A DNA stretch of 64,000 nt, from contig NZ_JAVDQI010000008.1 of assembly GCF_031454185.1 (NCBI RefSeq), positions 34,892 through 98,891 on the forward strand. The letters run 5' to 3'. Shown here piece after piece: positions 1 through 9,158 of the stretch; positions within the stretch are counted from its first letter, which is position 1; each line of letters starts with the position of its first letter. The DNA comes from Methanococcoides alaskense. GTDB lineage: Archaea; Halobacteriota; Methanosarcinia; Methanosarcinales; Methanosarcinaceae. Below the pieces are notes generated by a model. It saw nothing but the letters and a program-made list of their open reading frames with translations, did not search any database and was not told where the DNA came from. Position numbers and translations under genes: made by a program.

Positions 1-1496
1 ATCAGGCCGTTACTGGAAATGAAGAAGAGAGAAATATCTATAAGCAATTCTCAAGGGATTTCTTTGACCTTGTTGTTGTGGATGAATGCCACCGTGGAAG
101 TGCTGATGAAAATTCTGCCTGGAGAGAGATCCTGGAATATTTTGATTCGGCTACACAGATAGGCATGACAGCTACTCCAAAGGAAACAAAGGCCATATCG
201 AATATTCACTATTTTGGCGAACCAATCTATACCTATTCCCTTAAACAGGGAATTGAAGACGGTTTTCTTGCCCCTTACAAAGTCATTCGTATCGACCTTG
301 ACAAAGATGTACAGGGGTGGAGACCTGAAAAAGGAAAGCTTGACAAGTATGGCAGACCCATAGAGGATCGTATCTATAATGTGAAGGATTTTGACCGTAA
401 GCTGGTTCTTGATAAGAGAACTGAAGTGGTTGCTAAAAAGATCACAGAGCTTCTCAAAGCCACAGATAGGTTTGATAAAACGATTGTCTTTTGTGAGAAT
501 ATCGATCATGCTGAAAGGATGCGGCAAGCTATTGTCAATGAGAATCCAGATCTTGCAAAGGATAGCAAATATGTGATGAGAATTACCGGCGATGAGAAGG
601 AAGGTAAGGCTGAACTGGACAATTTCATCATTCCTGAAAGCCGTTATCCTGTAATTGCCACCACATCCAAGCTTCTGAGTACAGGAGTGGATGTGCAGAC
701 ATGCAAGCTTATTGTTCTTGATAAACAGATCAAGTCCATGACCGAGTTCAAACAGATAATCGGCCGTGGAACCCGTATCAATGAAGATTTTGATAAGCTC
801 TTTTTCACAATTATGGATTTCAGGAAAGCAACTGAATTGTTCGCTGATCCTGATTTTGACGGGGAACCTGTTGATATATATGTAGCAGGAGCTTCAAAAC
901 CACTAACCCCCAATATGCCTTCCCAGAAGATCAAGCCTTATAAGGTCAATGATGTGGGCGTTTCTATAATTGCAGAGAGGGTGCAATATTACGGCTCTGA
1001 CGGAAAACTTGTTACAGAGTCCATCAAGGACTATACCAAAAAAACAATGCTTGAAGAGTTCTCATCTCTTGACCTGTTCTTAAAACATTGGTCTGATGCG
1101 GGAAAGAAGATGGCGATAATTCAGGAACTTGAGGATAAAGGACTGATGCTGGATGCACTTGCAGAGGAAGTGGGCAGGGATTATGACCCATTTGACCTTA
1201 TCTGTCATGTGGCCTTCGACCAGCCGGCTTTAAGTCGCAAACAAAGAGCAAAGAATGTCCGCAAGACAGGCTATTTTGAGAAATATGGAGAGAAAGCTCG
1301 TAATGTTCTTGATGCTCTTCTGAATAAGTATGCAGATGAAGGAATCAGGAATCTTGAAGACCTCGATATTCTAAGGGTGAAACCATTGAGTGATATTGGA
1401 ACACCTATCGAGATCATTAAGCTCTTTGGAAACAAAGAAAAATTCCTTGAAGCTGTCGAGGAAATGGAAACACAGTTATATCTTGCTGAAGCTTAA
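1..1496 (+). CDS. hsdR: Type I restriction enzyme R subunit, 3' part (partial at window edge)
   Basis: The frame is open to the left edge, so the N-terminal nuclease domain and helicase motif I lie outside the window. About 498 codons are visible. They hold helicase motif II as DECH (VVVDECHRG), motif III as MTATP, and motif VI as QIIGRGTRI, followed by a C-terminal region like the EcoEI-type HsdR C-terminal domain. In the family this subunit is the ATP-driven DNA translocase and endonuclease of a type I restriction-modification complex, acting with HsdM and HsdS on unmethylated DNA. hsdM starts 30 bp downstream, as expected for one operon. A stand-alone SF2 helicase is unlikely given the neighbours. 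Confidence 0.9.
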   Translation, partial: QAVTGNEEERNIYKQFSRDFFDLVVVDECHRGSADENSAWREILEYFDSATQIGMTATPKETKAISNIHYFGEPIYTYSLKQGIEDGFLAPYKVIRIDLDKDVQGWRPEKGKLDKYGRPIEDRIYNVKDFDRKLVLDKRTEVVAKKITELLKATDRFDKTIVFCENIDHAERMRQAIVNENPDLAKDSKYVMRITGDEKEGKAELDNFIIPESRYPVIATTSKLLSTGVDVQTCKLIVLDKQIKSMTEFKQIIGRGTRINEDFDKLFFTIMDFRKATELFADPDFDGEPVDIYVAGASKPLTPNMPSQKIKPYKVNDVGVSIIAERVQYYGSDGKLVTESIKDYTKKTMLEEFSSLDLFLKHWSDAGKKMAIIQELEDKGLMLDALAEEVGRDYDPFDLICHVAFDQPALSRKQRAKNVRKTGYFEKYGEKARNVLDALLNKYADEGIRNLEDLDILRVKPLSDIGTPIEIIKLFGNKEKFLEAVEEMETQLYLAEA

Positions 1497-1526
1497 TCTC
1501 CAATCAGCTTCTAAAGGGGAAAAACG

Positions 1527-2966
1527 ATGTCAATTAGTACTACTATCAAAACTATACAGGATATTATGAGAAAGGACGCTGGTGTCGATGGTGATGCACA
1601 GCGTATCAGTCAGCTTGTATGGATGTTATTCCTGAAGATCTTCGATGACAGGGAAGAAGAATACGAATTGATGGAAGATAATTATGTATCCTCTATTCCT
1701 GAACGTCTAAGGTGGAGAAACTGGGCAAATAATCCCGAAGGCATAACCGGTGATGAATTACTTGATTTCGTGAACGATGACCTGTTCAAGACCCTTAAAG
1801 AACTCTCATTTACTAATGATTCAGACCCACGCGGATTTGTAGTGCGTGAGGTTTTTGAAGATTCCTATAACTACATGAAAAACGGTACTCTGATACGCCA
1901 GATGGCTAACAAGATCAATGAGATCGATTTTAACGCTTCCGAGGACAGACATCTTTTCGGAGATGTGTATGAGAAGATATTGAAAGATCTCCAGAATGCT
2001 GGAAATGCCGGCGAGTTCTACACGCCAAGAGCTGTTACCGAATTCATGGTGCAGATGGTAAACCCGAAGATTGGAGAAAAGTTTCTTGATCCTGCCTGTG
2101 GAACCGGCGGTTTCCTGACATCTTCCATCGACCACCTGAGAGACAAGGTGGAAAACGTTGAGGATGAGCAAGTTCTGCAAAATTCCATTCATGGAGTAGA
2201 AAAGAAACCTCTTCCTCACCTTCTATGCATAACCAATATGTTGCTACACGGCATAGAAGTCCCTTCACAGATACGCAGGGATAATTCCCTTGCAAGACCC
2301 CTGAGGGATTACAAGCCAGCCGATAAAGTGGATGTGATCATAACCAATCCTCCTTTTGGCGGTACAGAAGAGGATGGAATCGAGTCCGGTTTCCCCACCA
2401 CCTACCAGACCAGAGAAACAGCCGACCTTTTCCTCGTCCTTATCACCCATCTGCTAAAGGATGGCGGACGTGGTGCAATAGTCCTTCCAGATGGAACATT
2501 GTTCGGTGAAGGTGTCAAAACCCGCATAAAAGAAAAATTGCTCAAGGAATGCAACCTTCATACCATTGTACGCCTCCCAAACGGCGTGTTCAACCCCTAC
2601 ACAGGTATCAAGACGAACCTCCTGTTCTTCACTAAAGGAGAGCCTACAAAAGATATCTGGTACTATGAACACCCATACCCCGATGGCTACAAGTCCTACT
2701 CCAAGACAAAACCCATGCGAATTCAGGAGTTTGACACCGAAAAAGCATGGTGGAACAAACGTGAAGAACATGAACTTGCCTGGAAGGTCAACATAGACGA
2801 TATCAAGGCAAACAACTACAACCTAGATATTTTGAATCCTAAAAAACATGATAATTCAAATGATACCGATCCAATTGATGTTCTTTTATCTAGATTAATT
2901 AATAACAATAAACAAATTGAAACTCTCCTCGAAGAATTAGATAAACGGTTGGTTTTCAATGAATAA
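1527..2966 (+). CDS. hsdM: Type I restriction-modification DNA methyltransferase subunit M
   Basis: A 479-residue protein of normal HsdM length. The N-terminal helical HsdM domain (about residues 1-140) precedes an N6-adenine methylase domain with the AdoMet loop FLDPACGTGGF near residue 186 and the catalytic NPPF tetrapeptide in VIITNPPFGG near residue 274. It methylates adenine in the target chosen by HsdS, protecting host DNA, and is part of the restriction complex. The start is an ATG after AAAGGGGAAAAACG, a good ribosome binding site. The last 8 bases overlap hsdS. From about 2820 to the end the DNA becomes visibly more AT-rich, the same style as the start of hsdS, which suggests the recombinant block begins inside this gene. 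Confidence 0.93.
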   Translation: MSISTTIKTIQDIMRKDAGVDGDAQRISQLVWMLFLKIFDDREEEYELMEDNYVSSIPERLRWRNWANNPEGITGDELLDFVNDDLFKTLKELSFTNDSDPRGFVVREVFEDSYNYMKNGTLIRQMANKINEIDFNASEDRHLFGDVYEKILKDLQNAGNAGEFYTPRAVTEFMVQMVNPKIGEKFLDPACGTGGFLTSSIDHLRDKVENVEDEQVLQNSIHGVEKKPLPHLLCITNMLLHGIEVPSQIRRDNSLARPLRDYKPADKVDVIITNPPFGGTEEDGIESGFPTTYQTRETADLFLVLITHLLKDGGRGAIVLPDGTLFGEGVKTRIKEKLLKECNLHTIVRLPNGVFNPYTGIKTNLLFFTKGEPTKDIWYYEHPYPDGYKSYSKTKPMRIQEFDTEKAWWNKREEHELAWKVNIDDIKANNYNLDILNPKKHDNSNDTDPIDVLLSRLINNNKQIETLLEELDKRLVFNE

Positions 2967-4293
2967 GATAACTATTAGTGAAGTTTGCAATGTTACAAAG
3001 GGTAATATCGGAATTACAAAAGCAATCCCTGGAAGTTATCCCTTAGTAACTACTGGAGCTGAAAGACTTTCACATAATGAATATCAATTTAATTGTAAAG
3101 CTGTGTGTGTGCCTCTGGTTTCTTCAACAGGACATGGACATGCAAGTATTAAACGCATACATTATCAAGAAGGAAAATTTGCTATTGGGAATATTTTAGC
3201 TGCAATTACTTCCAAAGATGAAAATGTACTAGATTCTAAATATCTGTACATATACTTGTCTGTTTTAAAAGACCGAATACTAGTACCCCTAATGCAGGGT
3301 ACAGCAAATGTGTCAATGTCTGTAAAAGTTATTAAAAAAGCAATGATTGACTTACCTTCAATCGAAAAGCAAAAAGAGATAGTTGAAACTTACCAATACA
3401 TTCTACCAATCTGGGAATCATTGGATAACCTCTATAAAAACCAACAATCACTAATCAATAATATGCGGGAATCAATTATTCAGCTTGCGGTGCAGGGTAA
3501 GCTTGTACCTACAGAACATGATTTATCAAAGATTGAAGGAAGTACCTATGAAGCTGCAGATAAAATACTAGAACTCATTTTTGAAGAACGATGTAAAGAG
3601 TGGGAGAAAAAGAAAAAAGGGAAGAAATTGGTTGAACCAAAAAAGCCTGAAGTAACTGGATTTTCGAGTTTAAATGAAGGGTGGACTTACACATTTCTAG
3701 AGTCAATTTTATCATATGATAGAAGTGGTATGAAAACAGGACCTTTTGGTAGTCTATTAAAAAAATATGAACACAGGGCTGAAGGAGTACCTGTATTTGG
3801 AATTGAAAATGTAAAGAATATGAAGTTTGTACCAGGTAATAAAATATACATAACAAAAGAAAAAGCAAATCAACTTTCTGGGTATGATGTAAAACCAGAT
3901 GATATTCTTATATCGAGATCTGGAACAATAGATGAGATATGTGTTGTTCCAAAAGAAGTCGAAGACGCAAGATTTTCAACTAATTTAATGCGTGTAACTT
4001 TGCATCCAAATAGCATGCTACCAAACTTTTTTTGTTTACTTTTTAGTGGATCTCCTTTTGTTCTCGGTCAAGTCTCTCAACTTTGCAAAGGGACTACTAG
4101 AAAATTTTTAAATCAAAAAATATTATCATCAATTGTCTTTCCACTCCCGCCCCTAGAAGAACAAAAACGCATAGTAACCAAAGTAGATCAGCTCATGGCA
4201 CTATGCGACCAGCTTGAAGTAAAGATAAGGCAGGCACAATCGGATAGCGATATATTGATGGAAGTGGCTGTGAGCCATCTGCTTGAAGTTTAA
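2959..4293 (+). CDS. hsdS: Type I restriction-modification specificity subunit S
   Basis: A 444-residue HsdS with the usual two-half layout: first target-recognition domain (about residues 1-150), central conserved helices (about 155-215, with QLAVQGKLVPTE), second target-recognition domain (about 235-395), and the conserved C-terminal stretch with PPLEEQKRIVTKVDQL, which pairs with the earlier IEKQKEIVETYQ. Each recognition domain reads one half of a bipartite DNA target. The gene overlaps the 3' end of hsdM, so translation is probably coupled. Both recognition domains are AT-rich compared with hsdM and the final 150 bases, the usual sign of domain exchange. No frameshift or stop is seen, so the specificity subunit looks intact. 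Confidence 0.92.
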   Translation: MNKITISEVCNVTKGNIGITKAIPGSYPLVTTGAERLSHNEYQFNCKAVCVPLVSSTGHGHASIKRIHYQEGKFAIGNILAAITSKDENVLDSKYLYIYLSVLKDRILVPLMQGTANVSMSVKVIKKAMIDLPSIEKQKEIVETYQYILPIWESLDNLYKNQQSLINNMRESIIQLAVQGKLVPTEHDLSKIEGSTYEAADKILELIFEERCKEWEKKKKGKKLVEPKKPEVTGFSSLNEGWTYTFLESILSYDRSGMKTGPFGSLLKKYEHRAEGVPVFGIENVKNMKFVPGNKIYITKEKANQLSGYDVKPDDILISRSGTIDEICVVPKEVEDARFSTNLMRVTLHPNSMLPNFFCLLFSGSPFVLGQVSQLCKGTTRKFLNQKILSSIVFPLPPLEEQKRIVTKVDQLMALCDQLEVKIRQAQSDSDILMEVAVSHLLEV

Positions 4294-4313
4294 GCTTTTA
4301 AGGATGAGGTAAA

Positions 4314-5153
4314 ATGGAACCGGCCATAATTGATCGTGACAAATTATTGTTTACATCATATCAACATGATTTTATTTTAAGAAAAGTCGCTGTCTTAAAG
4401 AGTATCATAGATAACCAAGCATCTGTTATTGATATTTTTCAGGGAACAGATGGACTTGAATTTAAGGATGAGGATGCTTTAATATCGGGTCTAAAAACCG
4501 AGATTCATTTTTCAATGTATCACGCTCTTGAATCAATGTTTGCAATGGCTTTTGCTTTAATCAAGCAACCAGATGATGTTTGGGTTTGGCTTACAACATA
4601 TAAATTTCCCGAATTTGGAAGAATGATTAATGACGTAGCTAAATCTGATATCTCAGCCGTTTCTGAGAAAGATGAGTTAGAAACAATCAGAATTATATTT
4701 TTCAAAAATTGTCCAAATGAGTTTGTGGAACAAGAAGAAACTAAAGAAATGATGCACAAGCTCTCTCAAATTTTGACATTATGTGCTGATGAACTGAATA
4801 ACAAAGATGCATATAATTCGTATAAACATGGTTTAAGGCTTGTTACTGGTGCTCTCAGATTTAATCTGGTTAATGAAAAAGAAGCAATAAACAATGTAAT
4901 TGGTGAAGGCCCTGGACTTGTTTATTTGGATCGAAAATCTGCTAACCCAGTACCTGAACTATATTCTTTTGAGAGAAGTTATAAAATCATAAAATTGTGC
5001 TGGCAAATGACTTCCCTCATGATTAAACAAAGAAAAGTAGAATATATTGAAGAAGACAAATGTGTCATTGAAGCGACTAATTTCAATGATATCGACATTG
5101 ACGATATTTTTTCTCAAGATTTTCTTAACCATGTTTTAGATGAACTTTCTTAA
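4314..5153 (+). CDS. Uncharacterised protein downstream of hsdS
   Basis: A 279-residue soluble protein starting 20 bp after hsdS behind AAGGATGAGGTAAA, so probably cotranscribed. I do not recognise the family. It looks largely helical, with charged stretches and no signal peptide, membrane segment or clear catalytic motif. A segment near residues 160-175 (NKDAYNSYKHGLRL) resembles the Y-N-x2-KHG pattern seen in some HEPN-like or AbiV-like proteins, but this is only an impression. The base composition is AT-rich like hsdS, which fits a gene carried with the specificity block. It may be an accessory factor of the R-M locus or simply an insertion at its end. Confidence 0.75.
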   Translation: MEPAIIDRDKLLFTSYQHDFILRKVAVLKSIIDNQASVIDIFQGTDGLEFKDEDALISGLKTEIHFSMYHALESMFAMAFALIKQPDDVWVWLTTYKFPEFGRMINDVAKSDISAVSEKDELETIRIIFFKNCPNEFVEQEETKEMMHKLSQILTLCADELNNKDAYNSYKHGLRLVTGALRFNLVNEKEAINNVIGEGPGLVYLDRKSANPVPELYSFERSYKIIKLCWQMTSLMIKQRKVEYIEEDKCVIEATNFNDIDIDDIFSQDFLNHVLDELS

Positions 5154-5499
5154 AATAAAGAACACTAAACTTTCTAAAATTATAGCGTACACTTTTTCAC
5201 GTTATATATATCCCCGACTTGCTATGCGGGGTGTAAGATTCGAACCTATATATGATCAAAATAGATGCTATTGGATATCTCGTTTCTAATGCTTACTTGC
5301 TGCGAGATCCTATTTTTATCTCTCTTTTTCTTAATTAACATATTTTAGATCTGCTTTTTTCCAGCACATTTGAAAGCTCTTCAATTTTCATCCCATCCAC
5401 CCACAAAACAATTGTATGAAGTACATATATCTTTTTAAAATGGTTTGAGAAAAAAAATGTTTATAGAATGTCCCCTTAATTATTTATGGGGGTTAAAGT
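5154..5499. other. Intergenic region with a short dispersed palindrome
   Basis: No gene is supported here. At about 5212-5231 a CCCCG/CGGGG inverted repeat is followed by GTAAGATTCGAACC. The same motif, degenerate, recurs near 17340, 20490, 20590 and 20955. The right part (after about 5400) is AT-rich and leads into the next gene, with a GGGGG purine run at 5488-5492 acting as its ribosome binding site. Confidence 0.5.
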
Positions 5500-6660
5500 A
5501 CGGATAGTAATAAACCTGAGAGACGCTATGATCTGGACTGGCTGAGGGTTATAGCCATACTTGCAGTTGTGATCTTTCATTCTATGAGATTTTTCGATCC
5601 CATGGACTGGGATGTAAAGAACAACGTCCTGAGCGAAAATATCATGGTGCTTGTTCTGTTTATAGTCCAGTGGCTGATGCCCTTGTTCTTCCTTATCTCG
5701 GGTATGAGCATCTATTTTGTGCTTAGCTTCAGGACAAAGGGGCAGTTCATTAAGTCGCGATTTCTGCGCATCATGGTCCCCTATCTTTTAGTGGGCATAT
5801 TTGTCATACTCCCTCCCCAGCATTACCTGAGGTTTTTAAGCGGTGGAGGATCAGGGCTTACATTCTTGCAGTTCTATTCTAACTATCTGACATACACCTT
5901 TGTTGACGTATTCTCATATTTCGGCCTGCCACCTATGGGCCATCTGTGGTATCTTCTCTTCCTTTTCATATTTTCTTTGGTCATGCTTCCGCTTTTTGTT
6001 TATCTTAGAACTGGATCCGGAAGATCGATCATTTCGCGCACTGCATCTATTTTTGAAAAACCAGGTGCTATCTTCCTGCTAGCATTGCCAATTGGGGTCC
6101 TTACTGCAATTCTTGACCCAACATCATTTGCAGGCAACCCAAATTATTTCGGTGGCTGGAGCATACTGGCATATCCTATAATTCTGTTTTATGGATATCT
6201 TATAGCTTCCAACAAAAATTTAGAGGAAACCATTCATAGGCATGGAAAAGTCGCATTGGTGCTGGCAATAACAACTTTCCCGGTGATTCTATGGTTCATA
6301 CAGTCCGTACTTGATGGAACATACCAGTTCGGAAGCTATGAATATGCAGGGGTCGCGCTGCTTCGTTCATTCAATCTATGGTGCTGGATGATCGCCTTCC
6401 TGGGCTATGGCAAGAAGTACCTGAGCTTTTACAACAGTACACTGAAATACGCCAATGAAGGACTAATAGCCTTTTATATACTCCATCAAACGGTCATCCA
6501 GATCGTGGGATTCTTCATTGCAGACTGGGATATGGGCATAACTCCAAAGTACATGATACTCCTCACCACATCATCCATAGTGATCGTGATGATATATGAA
6601 ATTGCGATTAAGCGAATCAATGTTGTAAGATTCCTCTTCGGCATGAAATCAAAGAAATAA
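5500..6660 (+). CDS. Acyltransferase 3 family membrane protein, apparent ACG start
   Basis: About 386 residues with some ten hydrophobic segments. The N-terminal DLDWLRVIAILAVVIFH carries the family's early R and H residues, and the protein matches the acyltransferase-3 (OafA/NodX-like) family, integral membrane enzymes that O-acylate sugars or other surface molecules. The substrate is unknown. The conserved N-terminus lies upstream of any ATG, GTG or TTG in frame. The only sensible start is ACG at 5500, placed 7 bases after GGGGG. A later in-frame GTG at 5569 would remove the first conserved segment and lacks a good binding site. Either a rare ACG start is used or an original ATG was lost by one base change. 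The 6673 gene follows 12 bp on. Confidence 0.8.
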   Translation, partial: TDSNKPERRYDLDWLRVIAILAVVIFHSMRFFDPMDWDVKNNVLSENIMVLVLFIVQWLMPLFFLISGMSIYFVLSFRTKGQFIKSRFLRIMVPYLLVGIFVILPPQHYLRFLSGGGSGLTFLQFYSNYLTYTFVDVFSYFGLPPMGHLWYLLFLFIFSLVMLPLFVYLRTGSGRSIISRTASIFEKPGAIFLLALPIGVLTAILDPTSFAGNPNYFGGWSILAYPIILFYGYLIASNKNLEETIHRHGKVALVLAITTFPVILWFIQSVLDGTYQFGSYEYAGVALLRSFNLWCWMIAFLGYGKKYLSFYNSTLKYANEGLIAFYILHQTVIQIVGFFIADWDMGITPKYMILLTTSSIVIVMIYEIAIKRINVVRFLFGMKSKK

Positions 6661-6672
6661 GGTGGTGACAAA

Positions 6673-7671
6673 ATGAGATTTCCGCCGATCAAGCAAATAA
6701 TTTACCAAAGACCGGCAATCCTTGGTCTGAGCATCAGCGTTACCCTCCTTTTCGGCTTCCTGATACAAGAATACCTGCTGGACCGTTTCACGCTAATCTT
6801 TGAAGAGGAGTATTTGCTACAAGATTTCTGGATCGCTGTTGTCCATTGTCTTCTGGCAGGCTACCTCCCCAGCGCGTATTTTTTACTACTGCGTGGTACA
6901 AGGAATACCTTTGAAGAACTTGAACATGTCCTGAGACCAGCAACTGACCCCTCGTATGTGGATTCTGCCGTACATCTTGGAAGGAGGGACCTGATCGTAT
7001 GGGGATTATTGGGCGTGTTGATAGCGTTTATTCTGCCTTACCAGACGGCCATAGCACCCTGGGATCCGTCTACATGGCATCCTGAGGTTGTCTGGCATCG
7101 TGTTCTCGAGCCTTTCATAGGTTGGTGGGCTGGTTGGTTCTTTGGTGCGATCTGGGTTACCTCGAAGCGAACCTCTCGGCTGGCGAACAGGATCGATTCT
7201 GTGGATCTGTTGGATCTGAGCCCATTGTTCCCTTTTGTTAAACAGGGTCTTTTGACTACCCTGCTAACGGTTGGTATGGTATCGATAATCAGTTTACTTC
7301 TGCTCGATCCGGGAGAGTGGCCTGTTGTTGCCAGGGCTTATTTGGGTTCTCTGGCAATTGCATTGCTCGGCTTCTGGTTGCCGATGAGAGGGGTACACCA
7401 GCGAATTCATGAGATCAAAGAAGCAGAATTAAAATGGACACGCGAAAGGATACACCAATCTGAGATCCTCCTGCACAGCGGTTCACCGGACATATCACCC
7501 GGGCATATGGCAGATCTGGTTGCAAATCTCAAACTCATTGAAGATGTGCCGGAATGGCCTTTTGAAAGCTTGACCATTGTACATGTGATTGCCTATTTAC
7601 TGATCCCACTGGCATCCTGGGTGGGTGGTCTACTAATCGAAAGCTTGTTGGAGATCGTTTTTAAAATGTGA
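6673..7671 (+). CDS. Uncharacterised multi-pass membrane protein
   Basis: A 332-residue protein I cannot place in a family. It has about eight hydrophobic segments: two near residues 15-75, one near 110-125, one near 145-165, two near 190-230, and a C-terminal one at 300-325. A hydrophilic stretch at about 235-295 separates the last. Start ATG follows GGTGGTGACAAA. It sits 12 bp behind the acyltransferase and is likely cotranscribed with it. The final 50 codons exist a second time, degenerate, at 9996-10150, so this locus took part in a local duplication. Confidence 0.8.
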   Translation: MRFPPIKQIIYQRPAILGLSISVTLLFGFLIQEYLLDRFTLIFEEEYLLQDFWIAVVHCLLAGYLPSAYFLLLRGTRNTFEELEHVLRPATDPSYVDSAVHLGRRDLIVWGLLGVLIAFILPYQTAIAPWDPSTWHPEVVWHRVLEPFIGWWAGWFFGAIWVTSKRTSRLANRIDSVDLLDLSPLFPFVKQGLLTTLLTVGMVSIISLLLLDPGEWPVVARAYLGSLAIALLGFWLPMRGVHQRIHEIKEAELKWTRERIHQSEILLHSGSPDISPGHMADLVANLKLIEDVPEWPFESLTIVHVIAYLLIPLASWVGGLLIESLLEIVFKM

Positions 7672-7768
7672 TGATGGATTAAACTCATTGAATAATATTT
7701 GACAAATTGTTATATTCACAGATTAGATTTGTTAATTAATAGCTATGATCAAAATACAAGGTCGAAAT

Positions 7769-8236
7769 ATGGATCAAAAAAGCTGGAAAATACGGAAAGC
7801 TATTGTTGATGATGCAAAGGGTCTCAAAAGTTGCATGGATCTGGCTTACACAAAGTATTTGGAAAGGCTCAAAGGGGAACGTCTACCACCCATGGACGTT
7901 GACTACGAAGAGGAAATTTCCTATTTTCCTGTATGGGTCGCAGAATCTGACAATGAGATAGTCGGCGGCTTGATCTTAATGTTCGAAGATAATTATACTA
8001 CGATAGCAAATGTGGCGGTACGCCCTGATTTTCAGGGAACTGGCTTAGGCCGTAGGCTAATGGATCTCGCGGAGTCAGAAGCTAAACGCAGAGGCTATTT
8101 GGAAATCCGTTTAGCAACTCATGTATTATTGACCGAGAATATTTCGTTTTATCACCATTTAGGGTGGTCAGAGATAGGTCGTGATGATACCCGTGTTTAC
8201 ATGAGAAAAAATATCAATGTTTTACGATCTACCTGA
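7769..8236 (+). CDS. GNAT family N-acetyltransferase
   Basis: A 155-residue protein with the GNAT acetyl-CoA fold: strand-rich centre and the pyrophosphate-binding loop in VRPDFQGTGLGRRLMD (Q-x2-G-x-G), then RLATHVLLTENISFYHHLGW, which ends in the usual FY-x2-GW pattern. It transfers an acetyl group to an unknown amine, perhaps a small molecule or protein. ATG 7769 is preferred because AAGGTC lies six bases upstream. An in-frame ATG at 7745 would add eight residues but has no binding site. It stands alone, with noncoding DNA on both sides. Confidence 0.87.
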   Translation: MDQKSWKIRKAIVDDAKGLKSCMDLAYTKYLERLKGERLPPMDVDYEEEISYFPVWVAESDNEIVGGLILMFEDNYTTIANVAVRPDFQGTGLGRRLMDLAESEAKRRGYLEIRLATHVLLTENISFYHHLGWSEIGRDDTRVYMRKNINVLRST

Positions 8237-8383
8237 AGTTCTATACAAATTTTTGTTTAAATGCAATTTATCTAATGCCAGATGAAATTCAAGTTAGTGT
8301 ATTCAAAATAGAGTTTATTTATGTCGGAAAAGTAAGGATATTTGCATAAGGTTCTTGCTTAGAATTCTAATTGTTTATCAGCT

Positions 8384-9013
8384 TCATTCTTCAAAATTAT
8401 TAAGATATGTTAATTTATATGATAGCAAAAAGATCCATAGGAAATATGCATAAACTGCAATCCTTTCAAACAGGCCCATCAATTCAATTCCATTCGCGAT
8501 CACAACGGTGGACAAAACGCCGGAAATGAGGATGATCAGTACGGATACGAATGTGTACGATCGAAACGATCTCCAATTTTTCTCTCTGTAAAATCCAATT
8601 CCTATCATCAGCAAAGCCGGGAATATCAACACAGCAGATATCCCGACCAGGATCAAGTGCATTGTTCCTGCAAATGTTGTATTTCCACCAAAAGGGTCCA
8701 TAGGGAAAATAGTGCTTGTCAATGATGTGAATACTCCCATGATGATAAGAGCGGTCCCACCGATGAATATCAATTTATTTCGTCCATATGGATAATGTGA
8801 AATTATTCCAAGAGCAAATAGGATCCCCATTATGGATGATAAGAACAAAAATGGGCTTATCAATATCCGATTTTCAGCACCAGACTGACTCAATTCGCTT
8901 ACTACATTCACCACATAGCTGTAATTTGGAGTGATTATACCCCCGATGATATCTGCCAGAAGGTAGAAGATCACAGAAGCCATTCCTGCATAATACAAAA
9001 TTTTTTTGTCCAT
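8384..9013 (-). CDS. DUF998 family membrane protein
   Basis: A 209-residue protein with six hydrophobic segments and the DUF998 pattern: an early loop with ISEL-type residues (VVSELSQSGAENR near residue 37), and SxxFPxD after the third segment (STIFPMDPFGG). The family's biochemical function is not known; members are six-helix integral membrane proteins. It is transcribed leftward in a run of small membrane-protein genes. The start ATG has no strong binding site, so a leaderless transcript is possible. Confidence 0.82.
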   Translation of the reverse strand: MDKKILYYAGMASVIFYLLADIIGGIITPNYSYVVNVVSELSQSGAENRILISPFLFLSSIMGILFALGIISHYPYGRNKLIFIGGTALIIMGVFTSLTSTIFPMDPFGGNTTFAGTMHLILVGISAVLIFPALLMIGIGFYREKNWRSFRSYTFVSVLIILISGVLSTVVIANGIELMGLFERIAVYAYFLWIFLLSYKLTYLNNFEE

Positions 9014-9158
9014 TTCAACACATCTACTACTTAATTAATTTTTATTGTATTGTACTTTTCGTAGAATGCCAAAAGTGATAAACCGTTTACATTGAATGTT
9101 CATGTGAAGGAGATGTTAAAAGCTGCTTGATCGTCAGGTTTTGTTATTTCAGACGTGT

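Noticed and set aside
5235..5250. tRNA-like T-loop motif GATTCGAACC (also near 17365 and 20957)
   Set aside because: No pairing T-stem, anticodon arm or acceptor stem could be built around it on either strand.
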